A stretch of DNA of 64,000 nucleotides from Desulfovibrio piger (GTDB taxonomy: Bacteria > Desulfobacterota > Desulfovibrionia > Desulfovibrionales > Desulfovibrionaceae): assembly GCF_900116045.1 (NCBI RefSeq), contig NZ_LT630450.1, positions 1,351,001 to 1,415,000 of the forward strand, given 5' to 3'. Below are positions 19,881-29,066 of the stretch, piece by piece (within the stretch, counting starts at the first letter, position 1; every line of letters begins with the position of its first letter). The position numbers and the translations under genes were made by a program. Below the pieces are notes generated by a model. It was not told the DNA's origin and made no database searches. It was given only the letters and a program-made list of their open reading frames with translations.

Positions 19881-22052
19881 ATGCGCTTTTTTCTGGTTCA
19901 TGAACTGAGCTGCCCCAACGGGGCCGGAAGGCTGCGTGCGCGTGCCTGCCGCCCCATGACGCAGGCGCAGGCCGAGATCCTGGCCGACACCCTGGATGCC
20001 ATCGACGGCGTGGAAGGCGTGCGGGTCAACCCGCGCGTGCCCAGCGTCCTCGTGCTCTACCGGCATGCGCAGGCCCGGCAGGACGTGCTCCGCTCCCTGG
20101 CCGCCCAGGACGCCGGTGCCCTCAACGACGGCAGCGTCCTGTCCACCCTTACCCAGGAACTGGAAAGCAGCCTCGAACGGCACGCTTCCGGCAGCCGCCT
20201 GCCGGCCCATGAAGATGACGAGACGGGGGCCCAGGGGTTCGGCCCCCTGATGCGCTTCCTCTTCGTCCGTCCTTTCCTGCCGTTCAAGCTGCGTGTGGCC
20301 AGCAGCGTCATGGGGGCCCTTCCCTTTTTGCGCAAGGGCCTCGCCTCGCTCCTCCAGGGCAAGCTCAATGTGGACGTGCTGGATGCCGCGGCCATCGGTG
20401 TTTCCCTGCTGCGGCGCGACTTCCGTACCGTCACGGTGCTGACCCTGCTGCTGGGGCTGGGCGAGGCCCTGGAATACTGGACGCGCCGCCGCTCCATGGC
20501 CAGCCTGACCGAGAGCCTGGCCCTCAATGTGGACACCGCCTGGGTGCTGGCCGATGGCGTGGAGACCAGCGTACCGCTCTCTGATGTGCGTGAAGGCGAT
20601 CTGGTCGTGGTCCGCGACGGCGGTTCCATCCCCGTGGACGGCATCGTCGAGGACGGCGAGGCCGTGGTCAACCAGGCCAGCATGACCGGCGAGCCCCTGG
20701 GCGTGCCCCGCAGCAGGGGCGCTGCCGTCTACTCGGGCACGGTGGTGGAACAGGGGCACCTCGTCATCCGCGCCACCCATGTGGGCGACGGTACCCGTCT
20801 CAAGCAGGTGGTGCGCTTCATCGAAGAATCCGAGGCCCTCAAGGCCGGCATCCAGGGCAAGTTCGAACGCATGGCCGACATGGCCGTGCCCTTCACCTTC
20901 GCCCTGGCGGGCCTTGTGTGGCTCATCACCCGCAATCCCATGCAGGCGGCGTCCGTGCTGCTGGTGGACTATTCCTGCGCCCTGCGTCTTGCCACCCCGC
21001 TGGCCGTGCTGGCCGCCATGCGCGAAAGCGCGCGCCACGGTGTGGTCATCAAGGGCGGCCGCTTCCTGGAGGCCCTTTCCGAAGCCGATACCGTGGTCTT
21101 CGACAAAACGGGCACCCTCACCAATGCCAGCCCCCGTGTGGTGGAGGTCATCCCCGCCGCAGGACATGAGCGGGACGAGATCCTGCGCCTCGCGGCCTGC
21201 CTTGAGGAGCACTTTCCCCATCCCGTGGCCCGGGCGGTGGTCCGCTGCGCCCAGGAGGAAGGCCTGCAGCATGAAGAGGAGCACGCCCAGGTGGAATACG
21301 TGGTGGCCCACGGCATCGCCTCCACCCTGTACGGCAAGGCCGTGCGCGTGGGCAGCCGTCACTACATCGAATGCGACGAAGGCATCGACCTTTCGCCCCT
21401 GGAGGCGGAGATCGACGCCCAGGCCCGGATGGGCCGTTCGCTGCTCTACCTGGCCATCGACGGCAAGCTGGCCGGGTTCCTGGCCATCGAGGACCCCCTG
21501 CGTCCCGAATGCCCGCAGGTCCTCAGACAGCTTGAGGAGCTGGGCTTCCGCCGCATCCTCATGCTCACCGGCGACGACGAGCGCACCGCCCGTGCCGTGG
21601 CCGGCAAGCTGGGACTCAAGGAATACCGCTCGCAGGTCCTGCCCGCCGACAAGGCCGACGTCATCGCCGACCTCACCGCCCAGGGCTGCAAGGTCCTCAT
21701 GGTGGGCGACGGCATCAACGATGCCCCCGCCCTGTCCGCCTCCCATGTGGGCGTGGCCATGTGCGACGGCGCCGACCTGGCCCGCGAAGTGGCCAATGTG
21801 CTGCTCACCCGGCCGGACCTCAGCGGGCTCATCACGGCCCGGCTGCTGGGCAGGGCCACCCTGCGGCGCATCCACACCAACTTTGCGGCCACCATGCTGC
21901 TCAACAGCCTGTTCCTGGCCGGGGGCCTGTTCATGGTCCTGACGCCCGGCGTCTCGGCCCTGCTGCACAACCTGACGACCCTGGGCGTGACTCTCAATGC
22001 CATGCGGCCGCATCTGCCCGGCCGCCACGCCCGCCAGCTGGAGGCCGCCTGA
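19881..22052 (+). CDS. P1B-type heavy-metal ATPase with a YSC membrane motif
   Basis: 723 residues. The N-terminus (about 1-75) resembles a degenerate HMA domain without CxxC. The actuator motif is MTGEP, the phosphorylation motif DKTGTLTN with D408, and the hinge motif MVGDGINDAPAL is present. In the sixth-helix metal site, the usual CPC is replaced by YSC (Y364-S365-C366, in DYSCALRLATP). That rules out a plain Cu/Zn/Cd type and suggests the less-studied group linked to manganese or iron in other bacteria. ATP-driven metal export is the expected role. It overlaps the next gene by one base and follows feoA, so iron or manganese is my best guess for substrate. Confidence 0.85.
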   Translation: MRFFLVHELSCPNGAGRLRARACRPMTQAQAEILADTLDAIDGVEGVRVNPRVPSVLVLYRHAQARQDVLRSLAAQDAGALNDGSVLSTLTQELESSLERHASGSRLPAHEDDETGAQGFGPLMRFLFVRPFLPFKLRVASSVMGALPFLRKGLASLLQGKLNVDVLDAAAIGVSLLRRDFRTVTVLTLLLGLGEALEYWTRRRSMASLTESLALNVDTAWVLADGVETSVPLSDVREGDLVVVRDGGSIPVDGIVEDGEAVVNQASMTGEPLGVPRSRGAAVYSGTVVEQGHLVIRATHVGDGTRLKQVVRFIEESEALKAGIQGKFERMADMAVPFTFALAGLVWLITRNPMQAASVLLVDYSCALRLATPLAVLAAMRESARHGVVIKGGRFLEALSEADTVVFDKTGTLTNASPRVVEVIPAAGHERDEILRLAACLEEHFPHPVARAVVRCAQEEGLQHEEEHAQVEYVVAHGIASTLYGKAVRVGSRHYIECDEGIDLSPLEAEIDAQARMGRSLLYLAIDGKLAGFLAIEDPLRPECPQVLRQLEELGFRRILMLTGDDERTARAVAGKLGLKEYRSQVLPADKADVIADLTAQGCKVLMVGDGINDAPALSASHVGVAMCDGADLAREVANVLLTRPDLSGLITARLLGRATLRRIHTNFAATMLLNSLFLAGGLFMVLTPGVSALLHNLTTLGVTLNAMRPHLPGRHARQLEAA

Positions 22053-22342
22053 TGCTCGACAGCCTGCGCTTCGTGAAATACGTCCGCAGCTTCATGGACG
22101 GACGCGTGCGCGTCCGGCACCCTGCCCTGCGTGACGCGGCCATTGCCGGCAAGGCCCGCGCCGCCCTCCTGCGTGTGGACGGCGTGCGGGATATAGAACT
22201 CAATACCCTGAGCGGTTCGGCCCTCATCCTCTATGACAGCGCCCGTCTGTCGCAGGACAGGCTCATCGAGACCGGCTGCCGCTGGGCCGACTGGCTGGAC
22301 AAGGCCGCACGCGGCCAGGCTGGCGAGATGCCGCCACTGTAG
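22052..22342 (+). CDS. HMA_2-like domain protein
   Basis: 96 residues. The fold pattern VRVRHPALRD ... VDGVRDIELNTLSGSALILYD resembles an HMA (ferredoxin-like) domain lacking the metal-binding CxxC. The ATG shares its A with the TGA of the ATPase, so the two are coupled. Such proteins accompany P1B ATPases of this type and may act as a detached regulatory or delivery domain. Last gene of the feoA group. Confidence 0.7.
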   Translation: MLDSLRFVKYVRSFMDGRVRVRHPALRDAAIAGKARAALLRVDGVRDIELNTLSGSALILYDSARLSQDRLIETGCRWADWLDKAARGQAGEMPPL

Positions 22343-22354
22343 AAATGGCGGGCA

Positions 22355-22424
22355 TTCCGGGGGAGAGACCTTTTGTGGACAAAAGGTCCTCTCCCCCGGG
22401 CCCCCTCTTCCAAAAAACTTTTTC
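22355..22424. repeat. Intergenic G-rich hairpin repeat, copy A
   Basis: A long stem (CCGGGGGAGAGACCTTTT against AAAAGGTCCTCTCCCCCGG) is followed by GCCCCCTCTTCC and AAAAAACTTTTT. Same layout as copy B at 60641. It stands right after the ATPase operon and may act as its terminator on one strand. Confidence 0.75.
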
Positions 22425-22514
22425 AGGTACGGACGCTGGTCCCCGCCGCTGTCTCGTGGCCAGGGACATCCCGCCTGACAGGGGCCCTCCATATCGCTTC
22501 CTCCCTGGAGCCCC

Positions 22515-22553
22515 CCATAAAAAAGGACGCTATTATGGCGTCCTTTTTTATGG
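22515..22553. terminator. Bidirectional terminator, left of fic
   Basis: A perfect 16-bp stem, CCATAAAAAAGGACGC and its complement, with a seven-base loop. T6 lies in the 3' arm on both strands. A longer relative stands at 23956. Confidence 0.85.
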
Positions 22554-22585
22554 CTTCGGACGGGAAGGTCCACCGGCCTTAACCT

Positions 22586-22660
22586 TTTGTGTCAAAAAAA
22601 CGGCTTTTTATTTGACACAAATAACGGTATGATACGTTGACTCACTTTCATTGGACACAA
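22586..22660 (+). promoter_or_regulatory. Operator/promoter of fic, copy 1
   Basis: TTTGTGTCAAA (22586-22596) and TTTGACACAAA (22611-22621) form a perfect 11-bp inverted repeat with a 14-base spacer. A third half-site TTGGACACAA follows at 22651. A -10-like TATGAT lies at 22628 between them. The block ends 26 bases before the fic ATG. It is repeated at 24093. Confidence 0.65.
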
Positions 22661-22685
22661 ATACGCCGTCAGCAAAGGAACGCTC

Positions 22686-23795
22686 ATGCCTGCGACGCCT
22701 TATCTGCCTCCTCTTCTCCCCCTGACAATTTCCGAGGATGCCTGGGGAAGCTTCGGTATGCTGGAGTTCAATGCCGTTTCCTCTCTTGCGGAGCTCAACG
22801 GCATGATGCGATCCTCCGCCAAGGCCGATCTCTTCTGGCTCACCTGGCTGCTTCAGGAAGCACGGAGCTCCAATGTCATCGAAGGAACCGTCACAACTTT
22901 CGAAGAAATCCTGGGGGAAAACGCCGGGGTTGTCGTTCCCGCAGAACGCCAAGATGATGTCCGGGAAGTCATCAACTACAAAGAAGCCACAGAGGCCGGA
23001 CTTCAGGCCATAAACAACGGACGGGATATTACGCTGTCCCTCGTCAAGTCTCTTCACGCGCTCCTCCTTGGAGGGACACGCGGAGAAAAGAAGAGCCCTG
23101 GACAATATCGCACTATCCAGGTCCACATTGGCCGTCCCGGCTCGACTCCTGATACGGCGACTTATATCCCGCCCGATCCCGTCCATGTCCCCGCCCTTCT
23201 GGAAAACTGGGAAAAATTCCTGCGCCGCGCTGACTTGAACCCTCTCATACAGGCCGCTGTCATGCACGCGCAATTTGAAATGATCCATCCTTTCTGTGAT
23301 GGGAACGGCAGAATGGGACGCCTGCTCATCACCCTGCTGCTTGCAGAAAAAAAATTGCTGACCAAGCCTTGTTTCTATATGAGCGCCTATCTTCAGGAAC
23401 ACCGTACGGAATACTATACGGCTCTTGGGAACATTTCCCAGCAAGGAAGCTGGAAAGAATGGATAGAATTTTTTCTCAATGCCGTCATCCTTCGCAGCAA
23501 GCATAACAAAGACCTGCTTACTGCCATGAACGATCTTTATGAGCAGTCCAAAAGTACTTTTCCTGCCATCACAGGATCAGTCAACGCTGTACAGATACTG
23601 GATTACATGTTTTCAAAGCCACTGTTTACCCAGCCTGATCTCCAAAAACATGTGGGCACGGCACGTACACGACAGGGCTTCACAAACATCCTGCACAAAC
23701 TGGAGCAGGCAGACATCATTGCCAAAGCCGCTCCCGGAAAAGGCAGAACCCCCGCTGTATGGAGATTCACAGCCCTCATGGAACTTCTTTCGTAA
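22686..23795 (+). CDS. Fic-domain AMP-transferase (class II, self-inhibited) with C-terminal winged helix
   Basis: 369 residues. The catalytic motif HPFCDGNGRMGR is at 201-212 with His201. The N-terminal inhibitory motif (S/T)xxxEG is SNVIEG, with Ser62 and Glu66. A Fic/DOC N-terminal helical domain comes first (about 1-90). The last 80 residues (QILDYMFSKPLFTQPDLQKHVG...) look like a winged helix-turn-helix. Such proteins AMPylate target proteins when the inhibitory helix is released; the DNA-binding tail suggests autoregulation at the repeated operator upstream. The gene has lower GC than the surrounding genome, so it was probably acquired. ATG preceded by AAAGGAA. Stand-alone, with no partner antitoxin. 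Confidence 0.9.
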   Translation: MPATPYLPPLLPLTISEDAWGSFGMLEFNAVSSLAELNGMMRSSAKADLFWLTWLLQEARSSNVIEGTVTTFEEILGENAGVVVPAERQDDVREVINYKEATEAGLQAINNGRDITLSLVKSLHALLLGGTRGEKKSPGQYRTIQVHIGRPGSTPDTATYIPPDPVHVPALLENWEKFLRRADLNPLIQAAVMHAQFEMIHPFCDGNGRMGRLLITLLLAEKKLLTKPCFYMSAYLQEHRTEYYTALGNISQQGSWKEWIEFFLNAVILRSKHNKDLLTAMNDLYEQSKSTFPAITGSVNAVQILDYMFSKPLFTQPDLQKHVGTARTRQGFTNILHKLEQADIIAKAAPGKGRTPAVWRFTALMELLS

Positions 23796-23955
23796 GAAAA
23801 TTCCAGTATGGCTGCTGGCCTTCATAGCTGCCGCACGGTCCGGGACATTTCAGCCTGATGGGCAGATGGGATACGGAGACATGATACCATAGCAGTCCGC
23901 CCTTCCGCATGGCGAGTGTTGTTTGGTTCCGCGCCTCAAGTGGGCAACGAGTGGC

Positions 23956-24003
23956 CCACCATGTAAAAAAGGACGCTACAGGGCGTCCTTTTTTACATGG
24001 TGG
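23956..24003. terminator. Bidirectional terminator, right of fic
   Basis: A perfect 21-bp stem (CCACCATGTAAAAAAGGACGC and its complement) with a six-base loop. Closely related to the hairpin at 22515. Confidence 0.9.
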
Positions 24004-24092
24004 AACAGTTTTCCACTGAGGGAGCAGAAAAAATTTCCGGTAGATCTCCCCTTTTTCCCGCTTTGGATGGGGAGGTGTGCCGGTTTCAGCAG

Positions 24093-24167
24093 TTTGTGTC
24101 AAATAAAACGGCTTTTATTTGACACAAATGAAGATATACCGCTTTGACGCACTTCCATTGGACACAA
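24093..24167 (+). repeat. Second copy of the fic operator, with no gene behind it
   Basis: TTTGTGTCAAA (24093-24103), a 14-base spacer, TTTGACACAAA (24118-24128), a TATACC -10 position and TTGGACACAA (24158): same order and nearly the same spacing as 22586-22660. Only a 16-codon frame and a small hairpin (GGACTTT / AAAGTCC near 24203-24222) follow. The next gene is on the other strand. The rest of 23796-24264 holds no gene. Confidence 0.75.
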
Positions 24168-24264
24168 CTCCGAAAAAATCATTGATGCGTCACAGGAAAC
24201 TTCCCATGGAGGACTTTGCTCCAAAAGTCCTTTCCCTAACCCATCAAGGGTCCTGAAGTCCGAA

Positions 24265-25395
24265 CTAGCTGTTCTGCTGCAACCAGTTGTCCAGCACGGC
24301 CAGGTTGTCGGCAAAATCGGCGCGGCCGTAGCCCATGCGCACATAGGGTTCGTCCATGTCATAGACATTGCCGGGCAGGAGCAGCACACCGGCCGACTGG
24401 GCCAGATGTTCGCAAAAGGCCAGCGCTGAGCCGAAGCGGGCCACGAAGTCCGGCCGCAGGCCGTGGAAGGCGATGGGCCCGGCCTGGGGCGGGTTGTGGC
24501 GGAAGACGTGCTCATAACGGGCAAAGAAATCCGCGGCGATGCGGCGGTTGCGGGCGATGATCTCCCGGTTGCGGGCCAGGATGGCCGGGCCGTGCTTCAG
24601 GGCGATGCGGGCCAGGGCCTCGGAAGGCGTGGGGCAGCAAATGCTGAGATAGTTCTTGTAGCGGCTCAGGGCGCCGATGGCGTCCCGCTCCTGCGAGGCG
24701 ATCCAGCCTACGCGCAGGCCGGGCAGGCCGTAGGCCTTGGAGAGCACGCCCACGGAAAAGGCCCGTTCGTAGCTGTCACAGAAGGCCGGGGGCACGGCAT
24801 CCGGCGCTTCCAGGCCCCGGTAGACCTCATCGGCCAGGATGCGCAGGCCGTGACGGCGGGCCAGCGCGCAGATGCGCTGCCGCTCGTCGGCGGACAGGGC
24901 ATAGCCGGTGGGATTGTTGGGCGTGTTCAGCACCAGCAGGCGCGTCCTGGGCGTGATGAGCCGCTCCAGCTCGTCAAGATCGCAGTACCAGCCGTCCCCG
25001 CCCTGATGCAGGGGCCAGAGGGAGAGCCCGCAGCCCGCGGCCCGCGCCACTTCGTACAGGGACTGGTAGGTGGGGAACTGGCAGATCACATGCTCGCCCG
25101 GCTCCACCAGCACGTTGAGCGCCCCGAAGATGGCCTCCTGCGCGCCCACATGCAGCAGCACGTTCTCCGGGCCGCACTGCGCATACAGGCCGGAGACCGC
25201 CTCCCGCAGGGCCGGGGCGCCGTCGTTCTCGCTGTAACCCAGCCAGGTGTCCAGAAAGCCTTCCTGCGAACCCGGCTCCAAAGCCAGCAGCTCGCGGATG
25301 CTCAGGGACTCGCAGTCCGACTGCGCCAGCAGGTACGGCGCACTGAATTCATAGCGTCCAAAAAAGATCTCCAGTCCGAAGTCCCTGATCTTCAT
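24265..25395 (-). CDS. PLP-dependent aminotransferase, class I/II
   Basis: 376 residues from the ATG with GGAGGGA just upstream; an upstream in-frame extension to 25650 is low-complexity Arg/Pro and is not part of the protein. Fold type I motifs: NTPNNPTG (157-164), LADEVYRG with Asp189 for the pyridine nitrogen, and VLSKAYGLPGLRVGW with Lys220 as the Schiff-base lysine. The C-terminal half has the substrate Arg candidate in YVRMGYGR. Substrate cannot be told from sequence; neighbours do not help. Single gene. Confidence 0.85.
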   Translation of the reverse strand: MKIRDFGLEIFFGRYEFSAPYLLAQSDCESLSIRELLALEPGSQEGFLDTWLGYSENDGAPALREAVSGLYAQCGPENVLLHVGAQEAIFGALNVLVEPGEHVICQFPTYQSLYEVARAAGCGLSLWPLHQGGDGWYCDLDELERLITPRTRLLVLNTPNNPTGYALSADERQRICALARRHGLRILADEVYRGLEAPDAVPPAFCDSYERAFSVGVLSKAYGLPGLRVGWIASQERDAIGALSRYKNYLSICCPTPSEALARIALKHGPAILARNREIIARNRRIAADFFARYEHVFRHNPPQAGPIAFHGLRPDFVARFGSALAFCEHLAQSAGVLLLPGNVYDMDEPYVRMGYGRADFADNLAVLDNWLQQNS

Positions 25396-25657
25396 GCTCC
25401 CTCCGCAGGCTGTGTGTCCAGGGGGAGGACGTGTCGTGAGACGCTCCCCGGCAGTGTGGCATACCATGCTGAAAAACAAATCCCTTCCTGCCTGCGCGGG
25501 GGCCGTCCCCGGTGCCCCGCCGGCAGACGGCCTTTTTTCCCGGGACGGTGGCCCGGAGAGACGGAGGCGGGCGGCACAATGCCGTCGCCCTGCTTTACTC
25601 CAGGGGACGGTCACCCAGGCAAGAGCCGGGCCTTCCCCATCCGTTTCCATCCTCCGG

Positions 25658-25699
25658 GGAAAAGCGCGCTGGGGGAGGGCTGGGGGGCCCTTCCCCCCG
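25658..25699. repeat. Intergenic G-rich hairpin repeat, copy D
   Basis: GGGGAAAAGCGCGCTGGGGG, then AGGGCTGGGGGGCCCTTCCCCCC, whose second half folds on itself. It shares GAAAAGCGCGCTGGGG with copy C. It lies in the 380-bp gap 25396-25775 after the RND operon; no gene is there. Confidence 0.5.
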
Positions 25700-25775
25700 T
25701 GTCAGCCGCGCAGCGCCCATTGTGCCATGCAGGGAGGGTGTGACGTGGCCCTTCCCGCGCACCGTGATGACACGC

Positions 25776-28700
25776 CTAGCCCTGACGGCAGAGCGCCGTC
25801 AGCAGGGCCGCCTTGCGTTCACCGTAGCGCAGCCGCCACCAGCGCCGGCGCCAGCGCAACCGGGCCCGGTCGAGGCACAGGTAGACCACGGGCGTGGTAT
25901 ACAGGGTGAGCAGCTGGCTCACCAGCAGGCCGCCCACGATGGTGATGCCCAGGGGCTGGCGGATCTCGGCGCCGTCGCCCTGGCCCAGGGCCAGCGGCAC
26001 GGCCCCCAGGATGGCGGCGGCAGTGGTCATCATGATGGGGCGGAAGCGCAGGCGGCAGGCCTCGTGGATGGCCTCGCGCGGGGGCAGGTTGCGGGTGCGT
26101 GCGGCCTCGATGGCGAAGTCGATCATCATGATGGCGTTCTTTTTGACGATGCCGCAAAGCAGCAGCACGCCGATGAGGGCGATGACGCTGAACTCCATGC
26201 CGCAGGCCCGCAGGGCCAGCAGGGCCCCGATGCCCGCCGACGGCAGGGTGGACAGGATGGTCAGCGGATGGATGAGGCTCTCGTAAAGCACGCCCAGCAC
26301 GATATAGAGCGCGGCCAGGGCCGCCAGGATGAGCAGCGCCTGCTCCTTGACCGTATCGCTGTACATCTTGGCCGTGCCCTGGAAGCTGCCCACGATGGTG
26401 GACGGCATGCCGATGCGCACGCGCGCCTCGTCGATGGCGGCCTGCGCCTGCGAAAGGGAGGCGCCCTCCGCCAGGTTGAAGGACAGGGTCACGGCCGCGA
26501 ACTGGCCCTGATGGGCCACGGACAGGGGCGCGAAGGCCGGCGAGACCTCGGCCACGCCCAGCAGGGGCACGGCCCCGTCCTTGCCCGGCAGCCAGACCTT
26601 GCCCAGCGAATCCTCGCCTTCCAGCCAGGGCAGGGCATATTCCAGCACCACGCGGTACTGGTTCTTCTCCTCGTAGATGGTGCTGACCTGACGCTGGCCG
26701 AAGGCATTGTTCAGGGCCGCGTCCACATCCTTCATGGTCAGGCCCAGGCGGGCCAGGGCATCGCGGTTGACGGTCAGCAGGGTCTGCAGGCCACGCTCCT
26801 CGATGTCGCTGTCCACATCCTTGAGGATGGGGATGGCCGCGAACTCCTGCTGCAGGCGCCGTCCCCAGCGGCGCAGGCTGTCCAGGTCATCGGCCTGCAG
26901 GGTATACTGGTACTGGGAACGGGAGCTGCGCCCGCCCATCATGATGTCCTGCGCGGCCTGCAAAAAGATCTGCAGCCCCGGTTCCGAGGACATCTTGCCG
27001 CGCAGGCGGGCGATGACCTGCTGGGCGCTGATGCCGCGTTCCTCCAGCGGCTTGAGGGAGATGAACACGCCCCCGCCGCCGCGACCGCCCGAGATGTGGG
27101 CCGAGACCTGGTCCACGGCCGGATCGGCGCTGAGGATGCGCACCAGCCGGGCCAGCTTGACTTCCATGTCCTGAAAAGAAGCGCTCTGGTCCGCGCGGAT
27201 GCCGCCCATGATGACGCCCGTATCCTGCTGGGGAAAGAAGCCCTTGGGCACCACGATGTACATCCAGACATTGGCCGCCACCACCAGCAGGAGCACGGTC
27301 AGGGTCAGCTTCCAGTGGTCCAGCACCACATAGAGGCTGCGGGAATAGCCTTCCTGCATGGAGGAAAGGAAGCGGCCCCACAGCTGCCCCGCACGGGTGA
27401 AGATCCCCTGCCGGCCGCCTTCTCCCGCACGCAGGCGGGCACTGCGGCGGGAAAGCTCCTCGTCGAAGGGCCGCAGCAGGGTGGCGCACATCATGGGCGT
27501 GGTGGTCAGGGAGACCAGCATGGAGACCAGCACGGCCGTGGCCAGCACCACGGAGAACTCGCGGAACAGCCGCCCCACCACACCGCCCATGAACAAAATG
27601 GGGATGAAGACCGCCACCAGCGACAGGGAAATGGAGATGACCGTGAAGCCCACCTCGCGCGCGCCGCGCAGGGCGGCCCGCAGGGGCTTTTCGCCCATCT
27701 CCAGACGGCGCACGATGTTCTCCAGCACCACGATGGCGTCGTCCACCACAAAGCCCGTGGCCACGGTCAGGGCCATGAGCGAAAGGTTGTCCAGGGTGTA
27801 GCCGCACAGATACATGACCCCGAAGGTGCCGATGAGCGATACCGGCGCGGCCACGGCCGGGATGCTGGTGGCGCGGCCGTTGCGCAAAAAGAGGAAGACC
27901 ACCAGCACCACCAGGGCCATGGACAGCAACAGGCTCTTCTCCACCTCGTGCAGCGAGGCCCGGATGGTCTGCGAGCGGTCCATGCGCACGGAAAGATCCG
28001 CGCTTTCGGGCAGCCAGGAACGCAGCTGCGGGATCATGGCCTTCACCCTGTCCACGGTCTCGATGATGTTGGCCCCGGGCGAACGGAACACGATGAGCAG
28101 GATGGAGGGCTTGCCGTTGGAAAGGGCCATCTGGCGGATGTCCTGGCTGGAATCCGTCACCGTGGCCACGTCGCCCAGGCGGATGGTGACGCCGTCGCGC
28201 TCGGCCACGATGACCTTGCGGTACTGGGCCGCGGTGCGCAGCTGGTCGCTGGCCACCACCGTCCAGGAGGTGTCCTCGTTCTCCAGATGCCCCTTGGGCA
28301 AAAAGGCATTGGCCCCGGCCAGGGCCGCGCGCACGTCCTCCATGGACAGGCCCGTGCGGTGCAGGGCATCGGGCGAGATGTCCACGCGCACGGCGGGCAG
28401 GGCGCCGCCGCCCACGGTCACTTCGCCCACCCCGGCGATCTGGCTGATCTTCTGGGCCAGCACCGTGGACGCGGCGTCGTAGAGCTGGGTGCGGCTCAGG
28501 ACGTCCGAAGTGACGGACAGGATGAGGATGGGCGCGCCCGACGGGTTCACCTTGCGGTAGGTGGGGTTGGACGGCATGGTGGGCAGGGTGGAACGGGCCG
28601 CGTTGATGGCCGCCTGCACGTCACGGGCCGCGCCGTTGATGTCCCTGTCCAGATCGAACTGGAGGATGATCCGCGTGGAGCCCAGGCTGCTGCTGGAGGT

Positions 28701-29066
28701 CATCTCGGTCACACCGGCGATGCGGCCCAGGGCCCGTTCCAGCGGGGTGGCCACGGTGGCGGCCATGGTCTCGGGACTGGCCCCGGGCATGTTGGCCTGG
28801 ACCCTGACCACAGGGAAATCCACCTCGGGCAGAGGCGCCACGGGCAGCAGGAAAAAGGCCACCATGCCCGCCAGGGTCACGGCGATGGTCAGCAGCGTGG
28901 TGGCCACGGGCCGCCGGATGAAGGGCGCGGAAAGGTTCAGGGGGATGAACTCCGGCCCGAAGCGCTTGCGCCGTCCCCCGGCCGGGGCCGGTTCCCGCCC
29001 CTCAGGGGCGTGGCCGTTTTCCCTGCCGGGCACAGGGGCACGCGGCGTCTCCTCAGGCCTGCCCAT
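25776..29066 (-). CDS. RND efflux pump subunit, MdtC/MuxC type
   Basis: 1096 residues, 12 transmembrane helices in the HAE1/MdtBC pattern with two large periplasmic loops. The proton-relay motif [15 protein letters not shown] carries the Asp pair. [22 protein letters not shown] and the C-terminal [15 protein letters not shown] are typical. It has about 50 extra N-terminal residues (Pro/Arg/Gly-rich) compared with E. coli MdtC. The GGGGAGG site 6-7 bases before the ATG at 29066 supports this start. It overlaps the upstream RND gene by 14 bases, so the two subunits are coupled. With MdtB-like and MdtA-like proteins it should form a heteromeric drug/bile-salt/metal efflux complex; an outer membrane channel is not encoded here. 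Confidence 0.93.
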   Translation of the reverse strand: MGRPEETPRAPVPGRENGHAPEGREPAPAGGRRKRFGPEFIPLNLSAPFIRRPVATTLLTIAVTLAGMVAFFLLPVAPLPEVDFPVVRVQANMPGASPETMAATVATPLERALGRIAGVTEMTSSSSLGSTRIILQFDLDRDINGAARDVQAAINAARSTLPTMPSNPTYRKVNPSGAPILILSVTSDVLSRTQLYDAASTVLAQKISQIAGVGEVTVGGGALPAVRVDISPDALHRTGLSMEDVRAALAGANAFLPKGHLENEDTSWTVVASDQLRTAAQYRKVIVAERDGVTIRLGDVATVTDSSQDIRQMALSNGKPSILLIVFRSPGANIIETVDRVKAMIPQLRSWLPESADLSVRMDRSQTIRASLHEVEKSLLLSMALVVLVVFLFLRNGRATSIPAVAAPVSLIGTFGVMYLCGYTLDNLSLMALTVATGFVVDDAIVVLENIVRRLEMGEKPLRAALRGAREVGFTVISISLSLVAVFIPILFMGGVVGRLFREFSVVLATAVLVSMLVSLTTTPMMCATLLRPFDEELSRRSARLRAGEGGRQGIFTRAGQLWGRFLSSMQEGYSRSLYVVLDHWKLTLTVLLLVVAANVWMYIVVPKGFFPQQDTGVIMGGIRADQSASFQDMEVKLARLVRILSADPAVDQVSAHISGGRGGGGVFISLKPLEERGISAQQVIARLRGKMSSEPGLQIFLQAAQDIMMGGRSSRSQYQYTLQADDLDSLRRWGRRLQQEFAAIPILKDVDSDIEERGLQTLLTVNRDALARLGLTMKDVDAALNNAFGQRQVSTIYEEKNQYRVVLEYALPWLEGEDSLGKVWLPGKDGAVPLLGVAEVSPAFAPLSVAHQGQFAAVTLSFNLAEGASLSQAQAAIDEARVRIGMPSTIVGSFQGTAKMYSDTVKEQALLILAALAALYIVLGVLYESLIHPLTILSTLPSAGIGALLALRACGMEFSVIALIGVLLLCGIVKKNAIMMIDFAIEAARTRNLPPREAIHEACRLRFRPIMMTTAAAILGAVPLALGQGDGAEIRQPLGITIVGGLLVSQLLTLYTTPVVYLCLDRARLRWRRRWWRLRYGERKAALLTALCRQG

